Below are positions 24,350 to 34,124 of a stretch of DNA of 64,000 nucleotides, in pieces. The notes beneath the pieces were generated by a model. The model had not been told where the DNA came from. It ran no database searches and saw nothing but the letters and a program-made list of their open reading frames with translations. The stretch spans positions 19,886,001-19,950,000 of the forward strand of contig CM075673.1 of NCBI GenBank assembly GCA_037962975.1, read 5' to 3'. The translations under genes were made by a program, and so were the position numbers. How positions within the stretch are numbered: position 1 is the first letter of the stretch; each line of letters starts with the position of its first letter. The DNA is from Clitoria ternatea. Taxonomy: Eukaryota; Streptophyta; Magnoliopsida; Fabales; Fabaceae.

Positions 24350-24692
24350 TATGAGTCAAGGCTAGATTTCAACAACCGCACCATTTAGTTTTTCGCGTAT
24401 AACTTGAGCTACAAAACTCCGATTGAGATGAATCTAGTAGCTACATCTTTATAGCTCAAATACCTACAACTTTGATGAAGGGACGATAGGCTAATTTAGC
24501 CTAGATTGGGCCTAGTACTGTATTATGAAGAATTATCTCGTTTGGGATTTCAACAACTGTGTAGTTCAAATTTTCATGCATAACTTGAGCTACAAAACTC
24601 CGATTGAGGTGAATCTAATGACTACACCTTATAGCTTAAATACCTACAACTTTGATAAAGGAAAGAAAGACTAATTCAGCCCAGATAGGGCC
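24350..24692 (+). repeat. Degenerate ~180 bp tandem repeat, left part (interrupted by Ogre)
   Basis: Two units share AACTTGAGCTACAAAACTCC (at about 24401 and 24582, 181 bp apart) and later TACCTACAACTTTGAT. The third unit lies beyond the inserted Ogre at 45953-46140. The array ends here with GGGCC, the target duplication of the Ogre. Confidence 0.75.
24688..24692. repeat. Target site duplication, left (GGGCC)
   Basis: GGGCC directly before TGTGAACACC; matched by GGGCC at 45948-45952 after the 3' LTR. Confidence 0.92.
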
Positions 24693-25512
24693 TGTGAACA
24701 CCTCTTTTGGTCCGGCCCAAATTGTTATGACACCGGACCCATCCTTGAAGTTGGAAACACCGGACAAGGCCTAAGTTAACACCGCACCTCAACTCCGCCC
24801 ATGAATCTTCACCTCCACTCCGCCAACCGCCCTCATTTGATCTCCGTCCTCATATACTTCACAAACGGTGTGGAAGTCCGCCTCTTCACACACCGTCCCA
24901 TAAACGGTGTGGCACTCCGCCCTCTTCACACAACGCTCCACAGACGGTGTTAGCTAACATCAAGCCGTCCAAACGTTCCCACCTCGAGTCCGCCCAACCG
25001 TCCTCAACTCAGCCCAACGTCCTCACCTCAGGAGTACCTTAAACGGCCGATGTCGCGGATCTGACAACAAAAGACGAAGCGAGTCCGGCCTAAGTAAGAC
25101 GATCTCATGGGCTGAACGAGGTCAAAATAGGCACACCGGCTGGTAGTAGATCCGGACCAGGAAGGCGAACAAAGGCCCCTGTGATTACATTGAAAGATTC
25201 AGCCGGTGTGAAGACACAGGCAATGGTTCTTAAGGCCCCACATCGGATCAGTGGAGACCGTCCAACCAATGGCTTTGCTAACCGGTGTCACAAATTTGAC
25301 AATGGAGAGGCGAGGTCGGAAGATTATGCGCGATGACCTGGAATCGCACTCCCTAGAAAATGGCAGACAGGGAGGCGGAGGTGGACAATTAAAAAATCCC
25401 ACTAAAAACCCTGCTCCCCACCAACGGTAATGGCCAGAGCTGCACACCACTACACGGATGGGTGAGTGGGAATTCTGGTTGTCCCAAAACCCTCAGATCA
25501 TGACTTGAAAGC

Positions 25513-25522
25513 CCTATAAATG
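25513..25522 (+). promoter_or_regulatory. TATA box of Ogre copy 1 LTR
   Basis: CCCTATAAATGC, a strong plant TATA match. The transcript would begin about 30 bp downstream (near 25545), leaving about 1.47 kb of R-U5 before the primer site. The same box is in the 3' LTR near 44449. Confidence 0.75.
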
Positions 25523-26161
25523 CCCCAACCAAGGAAGCTCAAGGGGTTGGTCTGAGGATTCTCCCTCTACGCGAGAAAGCTCTGGAAATTCTCCCAAATC
25601 CCTCAAAGTTCTTAACTGATCTCTTCACTCGAAACCAGTGATTGGCCTTAGTCACCAGAAAGGATCCCTTAGTTCGAAAAGGGTTTTTGAGCTTTTCTCA
25701 CTAACACAAAGTCACTGCTCTCACACCGTCCGTACCTTGAACACACATCGTCATCTCAAAACCACCCCTGCCCCATTGCCTGCATCATTACCACGTCCAT
25801 CTCTGTCACTACTCTACAGCGTTTTGCCTCAAATTAACTTCCCATAACATCGGTCGTGACCTCCAGATTCCCGGGTCGGGTCTAACTCCGGTCTATTGTC
25901 CCTGCCAGCGAACGAGTTCAAGATCAGTCTGACGCCATCACTGTGCTCAACCCTCCACATCGGTTCTTAGCTCGTCACACCGGTTCCACTCCTTCCCTTA
26001 TTTCTTTTGCCTTCGGTTTCTTTTTTTATTTTTCTATGAGTTTGCTGTTTTGTCGACTGTAATTGCCTGCGTACCATTAGTTTACTTTATTAATATTTCT
26101 ATCCTTTCCCATAACAAACGGACACAATAAAAAGGGCGATTTTGTAAGAAAATAGTGTCGT

Positions 26162-26177
26162 ACAGGAGTACTCCTGT
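26162..26177. other. 16 bp perfect palindrome in the LTR
   Basis: ACAGGAGTACTCCTGT is self-complementary. It lies downstream of the TATA box, so it should be in the RNA. The 3' LTR copy carries one change (AAAGGAG..). Self-complementary loops are common RNA dimer contacts, but no such role is shown here. Confidence 0.6.
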
Positions 26178-26296
26178 CTACACAACCCTCTTAAGATTCG
26201 TGCACGTGCGAAGAACTTCGCTTTGCATGAATTCCCCTCTTTAATGATATCCATCAACATCTTTCAAATCCCTCTCTAAAATAGCAATATCCAGAA

Positions 26297-26336
26297 CTAC
26301 GTAACCCTGATTTCTTGATAATTCAAGAATACGTAG
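26297..26336 (+). other. 40-nt conserved hairpin in transcribed LTR
   Basis: CTACGTA pairs with TACGTAG (outer 7 bp). An 8-nt one-sided bulge ACCCTGAT follows, then TTCTTGA pairs with TCAAGAA (inner 7 bp) closing on a TAAT loop. The second Ogre copy has the same architecture at 48602-48641, with the inner stem changed on both sides so that pairing is kept. Also present at 45232-45271 in the 3' LTR. Confidence 0.7.
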
Positions 26337-26463
26337 GAGCAGGACTCTAACTCCTGTCGGGCCCATCTTTCTTATTTCTTTTTTTTTTGTTGTTGATTTA
26401 CTGCTTTACTTTTTTATATTTCTTTCATAAACGTTCTCTTTTTGGTTACTTCCGTAAAAATCA

Positions 26464-26690
26464 ATTCAGACGTGACGTCTTGTTGGTTTCCCCATAGTTT
26501 TTGCCCAAGCCTCGCCATAATTTCATAGGGAAGGGATACTTAGGACAAGACGTCCCACTTATCCCTTTCTTGTCCCTATCCTTTTATCCTAGGATGTTTA
26601 ATTTAGACGTGACGTCTTATTAGCATTCTCTCACCCCCTTTGTCTCATATCAAAATCGAGCTTAGTTCGGACAAAGCGTCCCCATTAACC
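26464..26690 (+). repeat. Alternating GACGTC-type motifs in LTR
   Basis: AGACGTGACGTCTTGTT (26468), GGACAAGACGTCC (about 26552), AGACGTGACGTCTTATT (about 26606) and GGACAAAGCGTCC (about 26678) are spaced about 55-85 bp apart. The core TGACGTC resembles bZIP-type binding sites. Copy 2 has an expanded version at 48760-49290. Confidence 0.65.
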
Positions 26691-26946
26691 TCGCTTTGAA
26701 GTTTTATGTCTGTACAGTTCTTTACTCCATTCTATCATTTTCAGAATAAAAGGGAATAAATCATGTTTTATTTAAGGCTATTTACGTTGTGCTTTCAATC
26801 TTGGTACTGTCTTTGACAGGCGATGTAGGGTGCTAATACCTTCCCTACTCGTAACCGACTCCCGAACTTGGATTTCAATTTTTTACCAGTGCCTTCCTTA
26901 AACTTAGTTTTTTTCCCAATGTTTTTCCTGTGGATAAAAACGTTGG

Positions 26947-26956
26947 TGGCGACTCC
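26947..26956 (+). other. PBS-like word inside U5 (TGGCGACTCC)
   Basis: Identical to the first ten bases of the primer site, which lies 67 bp further on. A matching word stands 91 bp before the primer site in copy 2 (49578-49587). Confidence 0.7.
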
Positions 26957-27013
26957 CTGTTTCATTTTTTCTCTCTCGTTCGCCGCGCCGTCGCGATTCC
27001 AGGTTGCGACAGA

Positions 27014-27031
27014 TGGCGACTCCGCTGGGGA
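27014..27031 (+). other. Primer binding site, tRNA-Arg type
   Basis: TGGCGACTCCGCTGGGGA begins two bases after the LTR end. Ogre elements are known to use a tRNA-Arg primer, and this word is of that type. Copy 2 has TGACGACTCCACTGGGGA at the matching place. Confidence 0.8.
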
Positions 27032-28116
27032 TACTCAAGAGAGTCAGGCCAGTTTGATTGAAAGCGCATGTTCTTTTTTATATAACCTTTGTTAGCTTGG
27101 ATTTCTTCCCATTGTCTTATTTTCTATTGATTGTTGTGAATGTTTGTTCTTGTTTTAATCGTCTTGTTATTTGTTTCGTTGTCTATATTTTGCATGTTTA
27201 TTGAACCCTAGGGTAGGAGACCATGTTACTTTTCCGCAAACATTGAACCCTAGGGTAGACGACTTTGTATATTTGCTCTGTGTTTGTTCTTTATGCAGAA
27301 TGGGTAAGGTATAAGGTATGGACTGCCCTTCCACACACTACACTCACAATTATTTGCACACACTTATGAGTGGCGCCCTATACCCGGGCCCCAAATGAAG
27401 CTTAAGTGAGGAGGGGTTGGTAACGGAATCGTATGGGATGTACTTCCTATCCGGTATTCGTGAGAACCTCAACCAGAGTTCGACCTCTCATGATATACGC
27501 ACTTAGTGAATTCCTCACTGTTTGTGTCCCTGTCATGATTAGGATCTTGGCTCTGGTGACCTTCTAGATGTCTAGCGGAAGCCACCCAATGTGAGAAATC
27601 CACTGTTAGATAAGCTATAGGTCCCAGAAAAGACTTTCAGAAAAAAAAAACCTGACTTAAGGCACAAAAGGGCAGACTTTACTATACCTTGTCTCATTCT
27701 CGCTTTCCCTTTAAATCCAAATTGATGAATTGCTTACGTGTTCAAAGGGTTACTTTATTCCAAACAAAGGGTGAATCATTTTTCTTTTTCAAAAAAAATA
27801 GTAATCCTTTAACAAATAAGCAATTCCCTCACTTTTTGTGTACTTATGAGTCCTGGGTTATAGACCTTCCCAATCGTCAAAATGAAAACAAAATTCTATT
27901 CAAGCAGATGTGGATGAAGTTGGGAAGATCCATAACCCGTACGACTTTAGTTTCACATGAGTTTTGCCGACCGCTACTTCTCAAACTGAAAATGTTTTCC
28001 AATAAATTGATAAAGAAGTAGTGGTTCACAAAACATTAGCAGTAACTGATTTCTTTTTTTTCTCTCTTTGCTCGTGCAGGAAGCTGTTTGGGATTTAGCG
28101 GGTACCTTTGAGCAAT
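27032..28116 (+). other. Ogre copy 1 leader with probable intron 27304-28079
   Basis: Non-coding leader between primer site and ORF1. It has a strong donor TGG|GTAAGGT at 27304 and an acceptor TTTGCTCGTGCAG at 28079, just before GAAGCTG and ORF1. Both sites recur at matching places in copy 2 (49894 and 50729). The phrase TTGAACCCTAGGGTAG occurs twice near 27202 and 27245. No coding region is seen. Confidence 0.55.
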
Positions 28117-30047
28117 ATGGAAATTAACATGAGATCTGATAGTTGTGACACAAATATGACCGAATTGAGGAAAGTATTGCACCTTAAGGCCAAGAAGATT
28201 GACATGGGTAGTCTGCAAACAATGGGGAGAAAATTAAACCTGACACAGAAAATGGCTTTTACGAGAAAGTATGGAAGGATTCTGAAGTTGTTAGAAGTGG
28301 AAGTGCAAACTGAGGCGATCACTGCCTTAGCACAATTCTATGACCCACCTCTCAGATGTTTCACGTTTAGAGACTTTCAGTTGGCCCCATCTATTGAAGA
28401 ATTTGAACAAATCTTGGGGATGCCTTTGGAAGGACAGATACCTTATCGTCATCTTGACCATCATGCAACTATCGCTTCCATCGCCCGTGTTCTGAAGATC
28501 CGTCCCGACACCTTAAGGGATGCACAACTAAATAGAAATCAGATCCCCGGATTCACTCGGGAATTTCTCGAGAAACATATGCAGGTCCTGGCAGAAAAGG
28601 AAGATTGGGAAGCCTTTATGGATGCTCTAGCTATTACCATCTATGGTGTTGTGTTGTTCCCCAACATTGATAATTATGTGGATTATGATGCTATCGCCGT
28701 ATTCCTAGCTCGCAAGCACAGGCTTGAGAATCCTGTCACGGCTGTGTTGGCAAATGTGTACTGCACCATGGATTTCTGTCACACACAAGGTGGAAAAAGG
28801 GTTGTTTGTTGTCTACCTGTTTTGTATGTATGGCTCACATCACACGTTTCCACCAAGTTTGTAGGGCCGAATGTCCGGTTTCTGATCTGAAGCTATGTCA
28901 GTTGACAGTGAAAAGTGGGCGCGAGTGGGCCAATCACCTCATAGGGCTCACAGCAGAGAAAGTTAGGTGGTATCCCCAATGGTTGGAAGTTGAATCAATT
29001 GTTCATCACTGTGGAAATTACCCAAATGTTCCCCTTATTGGTACGCAAGGATGTATCAACTATAATCCCGTCATAGCCAAGCGTCAGCTAGCTTATCCTT
29101 TGCTTGGACCACCTGATGAAGAGTCTCTCATTCCTTTCGTCTCATATTACTCGAAAGGAAGCTGTGTCCTTGACATTCGGGATATAGCGAATGCATGGAA
29201 GAAAGTCCACCGAAAGGGAAGAGAACTGGGGGCCCGAAGCCATGATGTCAGAGGAGAATATTATGAATGGATCTTGAATAGGGTCTCTATTGTTAAATTA
29301 CCCTTCAGGAGTTCCCCTCGTCTCCAGGAAAATCCTCCTGCCCCATCACCTGTTGCGGAGGATGAAGCAACCAAGGCGCTAAAGACCAAAATAGAAGAGT
29401 TAGCTGCCAGGAACAAGGAGCTAGAGGAAGACTTATTGAGATGTCAGCAAGAATACACCCTTCAGAAAAGGGAGAACCTGGAGAACAAGCAAGCTGTTGA
29501 AGAGATCAGGAAGAAACGAAAGATTGATGAGAGCTACATGATAAAACAAGACCAATGTCTTCAAGCGGCCAATTCTCAACTAAAAATGAAGAACAAGCAA
29601 AGTGATACCATCCTGGCTGAGAAACGTCTTCTGAAGGATATGCTGGCACAATCGAAAGAAAATGAGCAGAATATCATGGTACAAAAAGAGCTCCTACAGA
29701 CACAAGTCCACAAATTGGAACAACAGCTCAATGAAATGAAAAAGGCTTACGAACAAGAGATAAGTAGGGAACGACAACGCGCCATAAACATTGAGCAAGA
29801 TTGTCAAGAGACCATACGCCTCTTAGAAGCTGAACAAAATGAAACCATTCACTTATGGATGGATCGCTTTGCTAAGTTGGCGTACCTGGCCAACGGGGCT
29901 CTAGAAGATCTCCCATTTTTGCTCAAACAAGCGGAAGGAATTGCTAACCCGGTCAACACTCCTAGGGAAATTGCAACGTTCTTAGATTACTGCAGAGGAC
30001 GAATTTGTAAAATGAGGGAAATGATTGCCCGAGCTAGGGATGGCTGA
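28117..30047 (+). pseudogene. Ogre ORF1 protein (DUF7745-like, coiled coil), one frameshift
   Basis: The extra ORF that Ogre elements carry upstream of gag; its function is unknown. I start it at ATG 28117 (MEINMRSDSCDTNM), which aligns with the start in copy 2. The N-terminal 330 residues resemble plant DUF7745 proteins, with the phrases MAFTRKYGRILKLLEVEV, FYDPPLRCFTF and GMPLEGQIPY. From about 29350 to 29900 there is a long Lys/Glu/Gln-rich coiled coil. Comparison with copy 2 shows a single-base deletion near 28850-28865: the first frame ends at 28890 and the second continues from there to TGA 30045-30047. With one base restored the length would be about 645 residues. Copy 2 reads through this point without a shift, so the deletion belongs to this copy. 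Confidence 0.85.
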
Positions 30048-30307
30048 TTTATTTTCCCGCTTTGTAACTCGGCATTTTATGGCAATAATGTACTCTTTTC
30101 AAGATAATGGATTCCTTTATCTTCACAACTATCTCATGTTAATTTCCATTCAATGCTTTACTTAGTACTCTTGAACGTGACGTTCTGAGGAACGGTCGAA
30201 GGATCCGTCAAGTTCCAACATTGCTTCCCGCGTAATCTCGTTTCACTTAATTTTTTCTTTAATTCGCTTATCTTTTCTAAAATTTTCTTTTGTGTTCCTT
30301 TCTAAAG
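30007..30307 (+). other. Proposed intron joining ORF1 to gag (301 bp)
   Basis: Donor TTT|GTAAAA near the end of ORF1, acceptor ..CCTTTCTAAAG|ACATT. The acceptor is the first AG after a long T-rich tract. Exon phases match (phase 1), and the same donor, acceptor and phase exist in copy 2 (52669-52983). Inference only; the AAG acceptor is not ideal. Confidence 0.5.
30173..30185. other. Conserved GAACGTGACGTTC between ORF1 and gag
   Basis: A short inverted repeat within a block strongly conserved between copies (copy 2 at 52835-52847), followed by TGAGGAAC. GTTC can pair either with GAAC before it or with GAAC after it. Confidence 0.55.
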
Positions 30308-33300
30308 ACATTACGGGAAAACATTCTTACGGGACCAGGCTCAGGAAGAAACTCATGGCTGATATAGAGCAAGAAAATGAGAATTTAAAAGCTGAGCTCG
30401 CCCAGGTCAAGGAACAGATGGCCGAGATGGCCAAGCTCCTAGAAAGGAGAGTCACAGAAGGGGGATCTTCTGCAGGGGTTGAAGACGCCCGGCAACAACC
30501 ACCTACCTCTCATCACGGTCAAGATCCGGTTACAGGATCTGACCCCAGGACCACCGCGCCTCCTCTCGTTGTTCGCATAAGGAGGCCAAATCCTGCAAAC
30601 ACCCAACAACACACCTTTGTGGATGAGGAAGGAAATGTTATTCCCTTTCCCCCGTATGGTTTGCCACACGGATATTTTCCACCACTCCAGGAAGAACCTT
30701 GCCACCAAGACCAAGTTCCCATCACTGCCCAGCCTAACACTAATCAACCAAACAACCCGCTTACCCAAGCACAAGCCACCCAGGTGCCACCTACTCATAC
30801 ACAAGCCGCCCAAGCGCAGCCTGCTCATACCATTCATATACCCCGAACCACTGCCAAACTGGATACCTTCATACAAAACACTGACCTGTTTCATTCCTAC
30901 CAGCAATATGGGAAGTTTGGTCAACACACTACTGCCGGTCCGAGTGCTGTGGCTACCACCCAGGAAGAGAGGTTGGAATTCTTGGAAAGGCGTTTAAGGG
31001 AGATGGAAGGAACAAGTAAATTTGGAACAGGCACTGCTGCTGAACTTTGCCTAATACCTGATGTCGTCATACCTCCTAAATTCAAGACGCCCGATTTTGA
31101 CAAATACAGAGGGTTGACATGCCCAAAGAATCATCTAACCATGTACTGCCGTAAGATGGCTTCGCATGCGTCAAATGACCCTCTGCTGATTCATTGTTTT
31201 CAGGACAGCCTGGTTGGGGCTCCCCTGACATGGTACAATCATCTAGAGCGCTCTCGTATACGCTGCTGGAAAGACCTAGCAGACTCGTTCATGCAACAAT
31301 ACAAATATAACCTGGACATGGCCCCGGATAGGGGACAATTGCAGAACATGACTAAGAAAGATGACGAGACGTTCAAGGAGTACGCCCAAAGGTGGCGCGA
31401 AGTGGCGGCACAGGTTGACCCACCTCTATCTGAAAAGGAGGTGATCACTATGTTTATAGATACACTTCAAACTCCTTTCTATGAGAAGATGATTGGAAGT
31501 GTCTCGTCCCATTTCTCTGATATTGTCACTATTGGAGAAAGGATAGAAAATGGGCTAAGGACCGGCAGGATAGTCCGAAGTCCATCTGGGATGGGAGCTG
31601 CAAGGAGACCTACACTTGGCGAAAACAGGAGAAGAGAAGGGGAGACCAACTTGGTCTCTCACAACCAGAGAAGGAACCTGGCAGGGCCACCTACCCCAGT
31701 TAGCCTTTCACCAGTATATCCCGGTGTGTCGCACCCGTATGTGGCAGCCATTCCAAACCTTAATCCACCACAATTCAGACCAGCCATTGTACGGCCGCCT
31801 GCGCCACCACAGATACCACACCAAGCACCACAAGCCAACCCACCGCCAAATATCCAAAGAAGGAATAATGACCGTGCTCCACCCCAGTTCGATCCCATCC
31901 CAATGTCCTATACCGAACTCTTGCCTCACCTCATTGAAAAAACTCTAGTAGTACCCTGTCCCTTGAGGCCACTACAGCCACCTTATCCTAGGGGGTATGA
32001 CCCTAATGCCCGATGCGATTATCATGCGGGTGCAGCAGGCCATTCTACTGAAAATTGTCTGGCTTTGAAATATAAAGTAAGGGACCTGATTCAGGCAGAT
32101 TGGATAAGCTTCCGAGAAGGAAGTCCAAATATGACAACAAACCCTCTGCCTAATCATGAAGGGCCCGGGGTCAATGCTATCGGGGAAGATGTGGAGTATA
32201 CGTCCAATGTTGAGGACATTCAGATGCCTCTAAAAGGAATTCACTCCCTTATGTTTGAGGTAGGGTTAGTGAAGGACAAATGGGATGAAGACTTCGATGA
32301 TGCCCAATCGACAAAGCAGCAAGAGTTTCGAAAAACTCTCCAAAGGTTTATGGACAGTCACACTATACGAGTCTGCAAGCGCCATGGCGATGAGGTAAAT
32401 ATGATACAGGGACAGACTGGACCTCGGGCCCCAAAACCCCTGGTCATATTTTATAGTAAAAACACGTCGCTAACGCAGACCCCTGCCAGAACTACTATTA
32501 CGGCACAGCCACCTGCTCCATTCCCGTATGACAACTCCCACGCCGTGCCTTGGAAGTATAACACGGACATAGTTGTTTCCAACCCCGTAATAGTTGATCC
32601 GGCGCCTGCTTTGTTGGTTACCAACATCGCCGGCGTGGGCGGAATGACCCGAAGTGGGAGAGTATATGCGCCTTCAGAGCCAAAGCAAGACAAGACTGCT
32701 GCGGAAGGCAAAACCGGGAAGGTTGGGATCGTTGGCGAAGCAAAGAAGGTTGTGCCAGAAGAAGAGACTAAGGAGTTCTTAAAATTTATCCGCCACAGCG
32801 ACTACCAGGTATTGGATCAGTTGAATTATACTCCCGCCAAGATCTCCTTATTATCTCTGCTGACAAGTTCTGAATCACATCGAAATGCGCTGATGAAGGT
32901 GCTAAGTGAGGCACACGTAAAACAGGACTTGCCTGTTGATAAGTTCCAAGGCATTGTTGGACATATAGTGGCCAGTAACTATCTAACTTTCACGGATGAC
33001 GAGGTGCCGGTGGAAGGGAAAGGACACAACAAAGCTCTCCACATCTCTGTGAAGTGTCAAGATCATATTATGGCAAAAGTGCTCGTCGATAATGGATCAT
33101 CCTTGAATGTGATGCCTAAGTCTACATTAGCTAAACTACCCATAGATGGGGCATGCATGAGACCGAGCTCCATGATAGTAAGAGCTTTTGATGGGACCCG
33201 ACGGGAAGTCATAGGCGAAATTGAGCTACCCATACAAGTTAGACCCCATATCTTTCAAGTTCTCTTCCAAGTAATGGATATCATGCCCGCCTATAGTTGC

Positions 33301-33936
33301 TTGTTAGGGAGGCCGTGGATCCATTCAGCAGGGGTAGTTCCTTCCACTTTACACCAGAAACTAAAGTTCATCGTTGATAACAGACTGGTAATCGTTTCTG
33401 GAGAAGAGGATCTTCTGGTCAGCAAACCAGTTACTACCCCCTATGTAGAGGCAGCCGAGGAGGCCCTCGAGACATCATTCCAGGCTTTGGAGATAGCCAA
33501 CGCCACAAGTATGTCTTTCCCAAAGGTATCATTAGCAGTAGCAAAAACTATGTTACGGGAGGGATATAAGCCCGGAAAAGGACTCGGAAGAGAACTGGAA
33601 GGAAGGACTCAACCTGTATGCCTCTCTGAGAACAAAAACAGATACGGCCTGGGGTACCAACCTACCGCGGAAGATCAAAAAAGGGTAGAAGAAGGAAAGA
33701 GAGGGAAGAGGATTACTAGTCATACCGGGCATGCATTCAACACTGCGAAAATCCCCATCTGTGACCTCTACCAGAGCTTCAAGAGCGCCGGAGTAATGTT
33801 TCCAGATCAAGTGGCCGTGATCCAAAGTGATCTTGATGAAGGCCCCGGATTTGTGTATGCTGGCTCACCTGGTCAGGAACTGAACAACTGGGAGGTCATA
33901 GAATTCCCCACGATTTGTACCATTTCATCAAAGTAA
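30308..33936 (+). CDS. Ogre Gag-protease with G-patch domain
   Basis: Intact frame. ATG 30355 (MADIEQENENLK) is the only shared Met with copy 2, giving 1193 residues, but the coding signal begins upstream at 30308 (see findings). Residues from ATG: coiled coil 1-40; Pro/Gln-rich linker 45-200; Gag capsid-like domain around 290-365 (RCWKDLADSFMQQYKYNLDM.. SEKEVITMFIDTL); a CDYH..GHSTENC zinc-knuckle-like motif 554-570; protease with VDNGSSLNVMPKSTLAKL at about 912, Asp-Asn-Gly replacing the usual Asp-Thr/Ser-Gly as often in Tat elements; and GYKPGKGLGRELEG..YGLGY, a G-patch, at about 1066-1105. The frame ends in TAA 33934-33936, which overlaps the donor of the pro-RT intron, so splicing removes the stop. 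Makes the particle shell and processing enzyme. Confidence 0.9.
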
Positions 33937-34124
33937 TCATGTTTTCTGTTCGATCCTGTAGCTATGCTTCGGGATCTCATTTTGTAACAATAAAAACTTG
34001 TTCGTTTGTTTGAATAATGAATGCCGTCAGTTTCCAAATAGCTTAATCTGTTTAGTAACCTATTATTTAAACCTTTTTCTTGCTTGTTTTCCTTTTCATT
34101 TGCTATGATACACTGAAAATGCAG
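33933..34124 (+). other. Ogre intron between protease and RT (192 bp)
   Basis: Donor TCAAA|GTAATC and acceptor GAAAATGCAG|ATCC. The junction makes AA|A and keeps frame from the protease side into SKSDSSENSEN.. of RT. An intron at this place is a known Ogre hallmark. The copy 2 counterpart is 59386-59622, with the same acceptor phase. Confidence 0.78.

Larger units (their letters stand above)
24693..27011 (+). repeat. 5' LTR of Ogre copy 1
   Basis: Starts TGTGAACACCTC, ends GGTTGCGACA. It contains a TATA box near 25514, a pyrimidine-rich region near 25640-25830, a palindrome at 26162-26177, a conserved hairpin at 26297-26336, and alternating GACGTGACGTC and GGACAAGACGTCC words from 26466 on. 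Confidence 0.95.

Noticed and set aside
25199..25450. 83 aa minus-strand frame, repeated exactly at 44133-44384
   Set aside because: It is identical only because the two LTRs are identical; it lies in the U3 promoter region and is absent from the copy 2 LTR.
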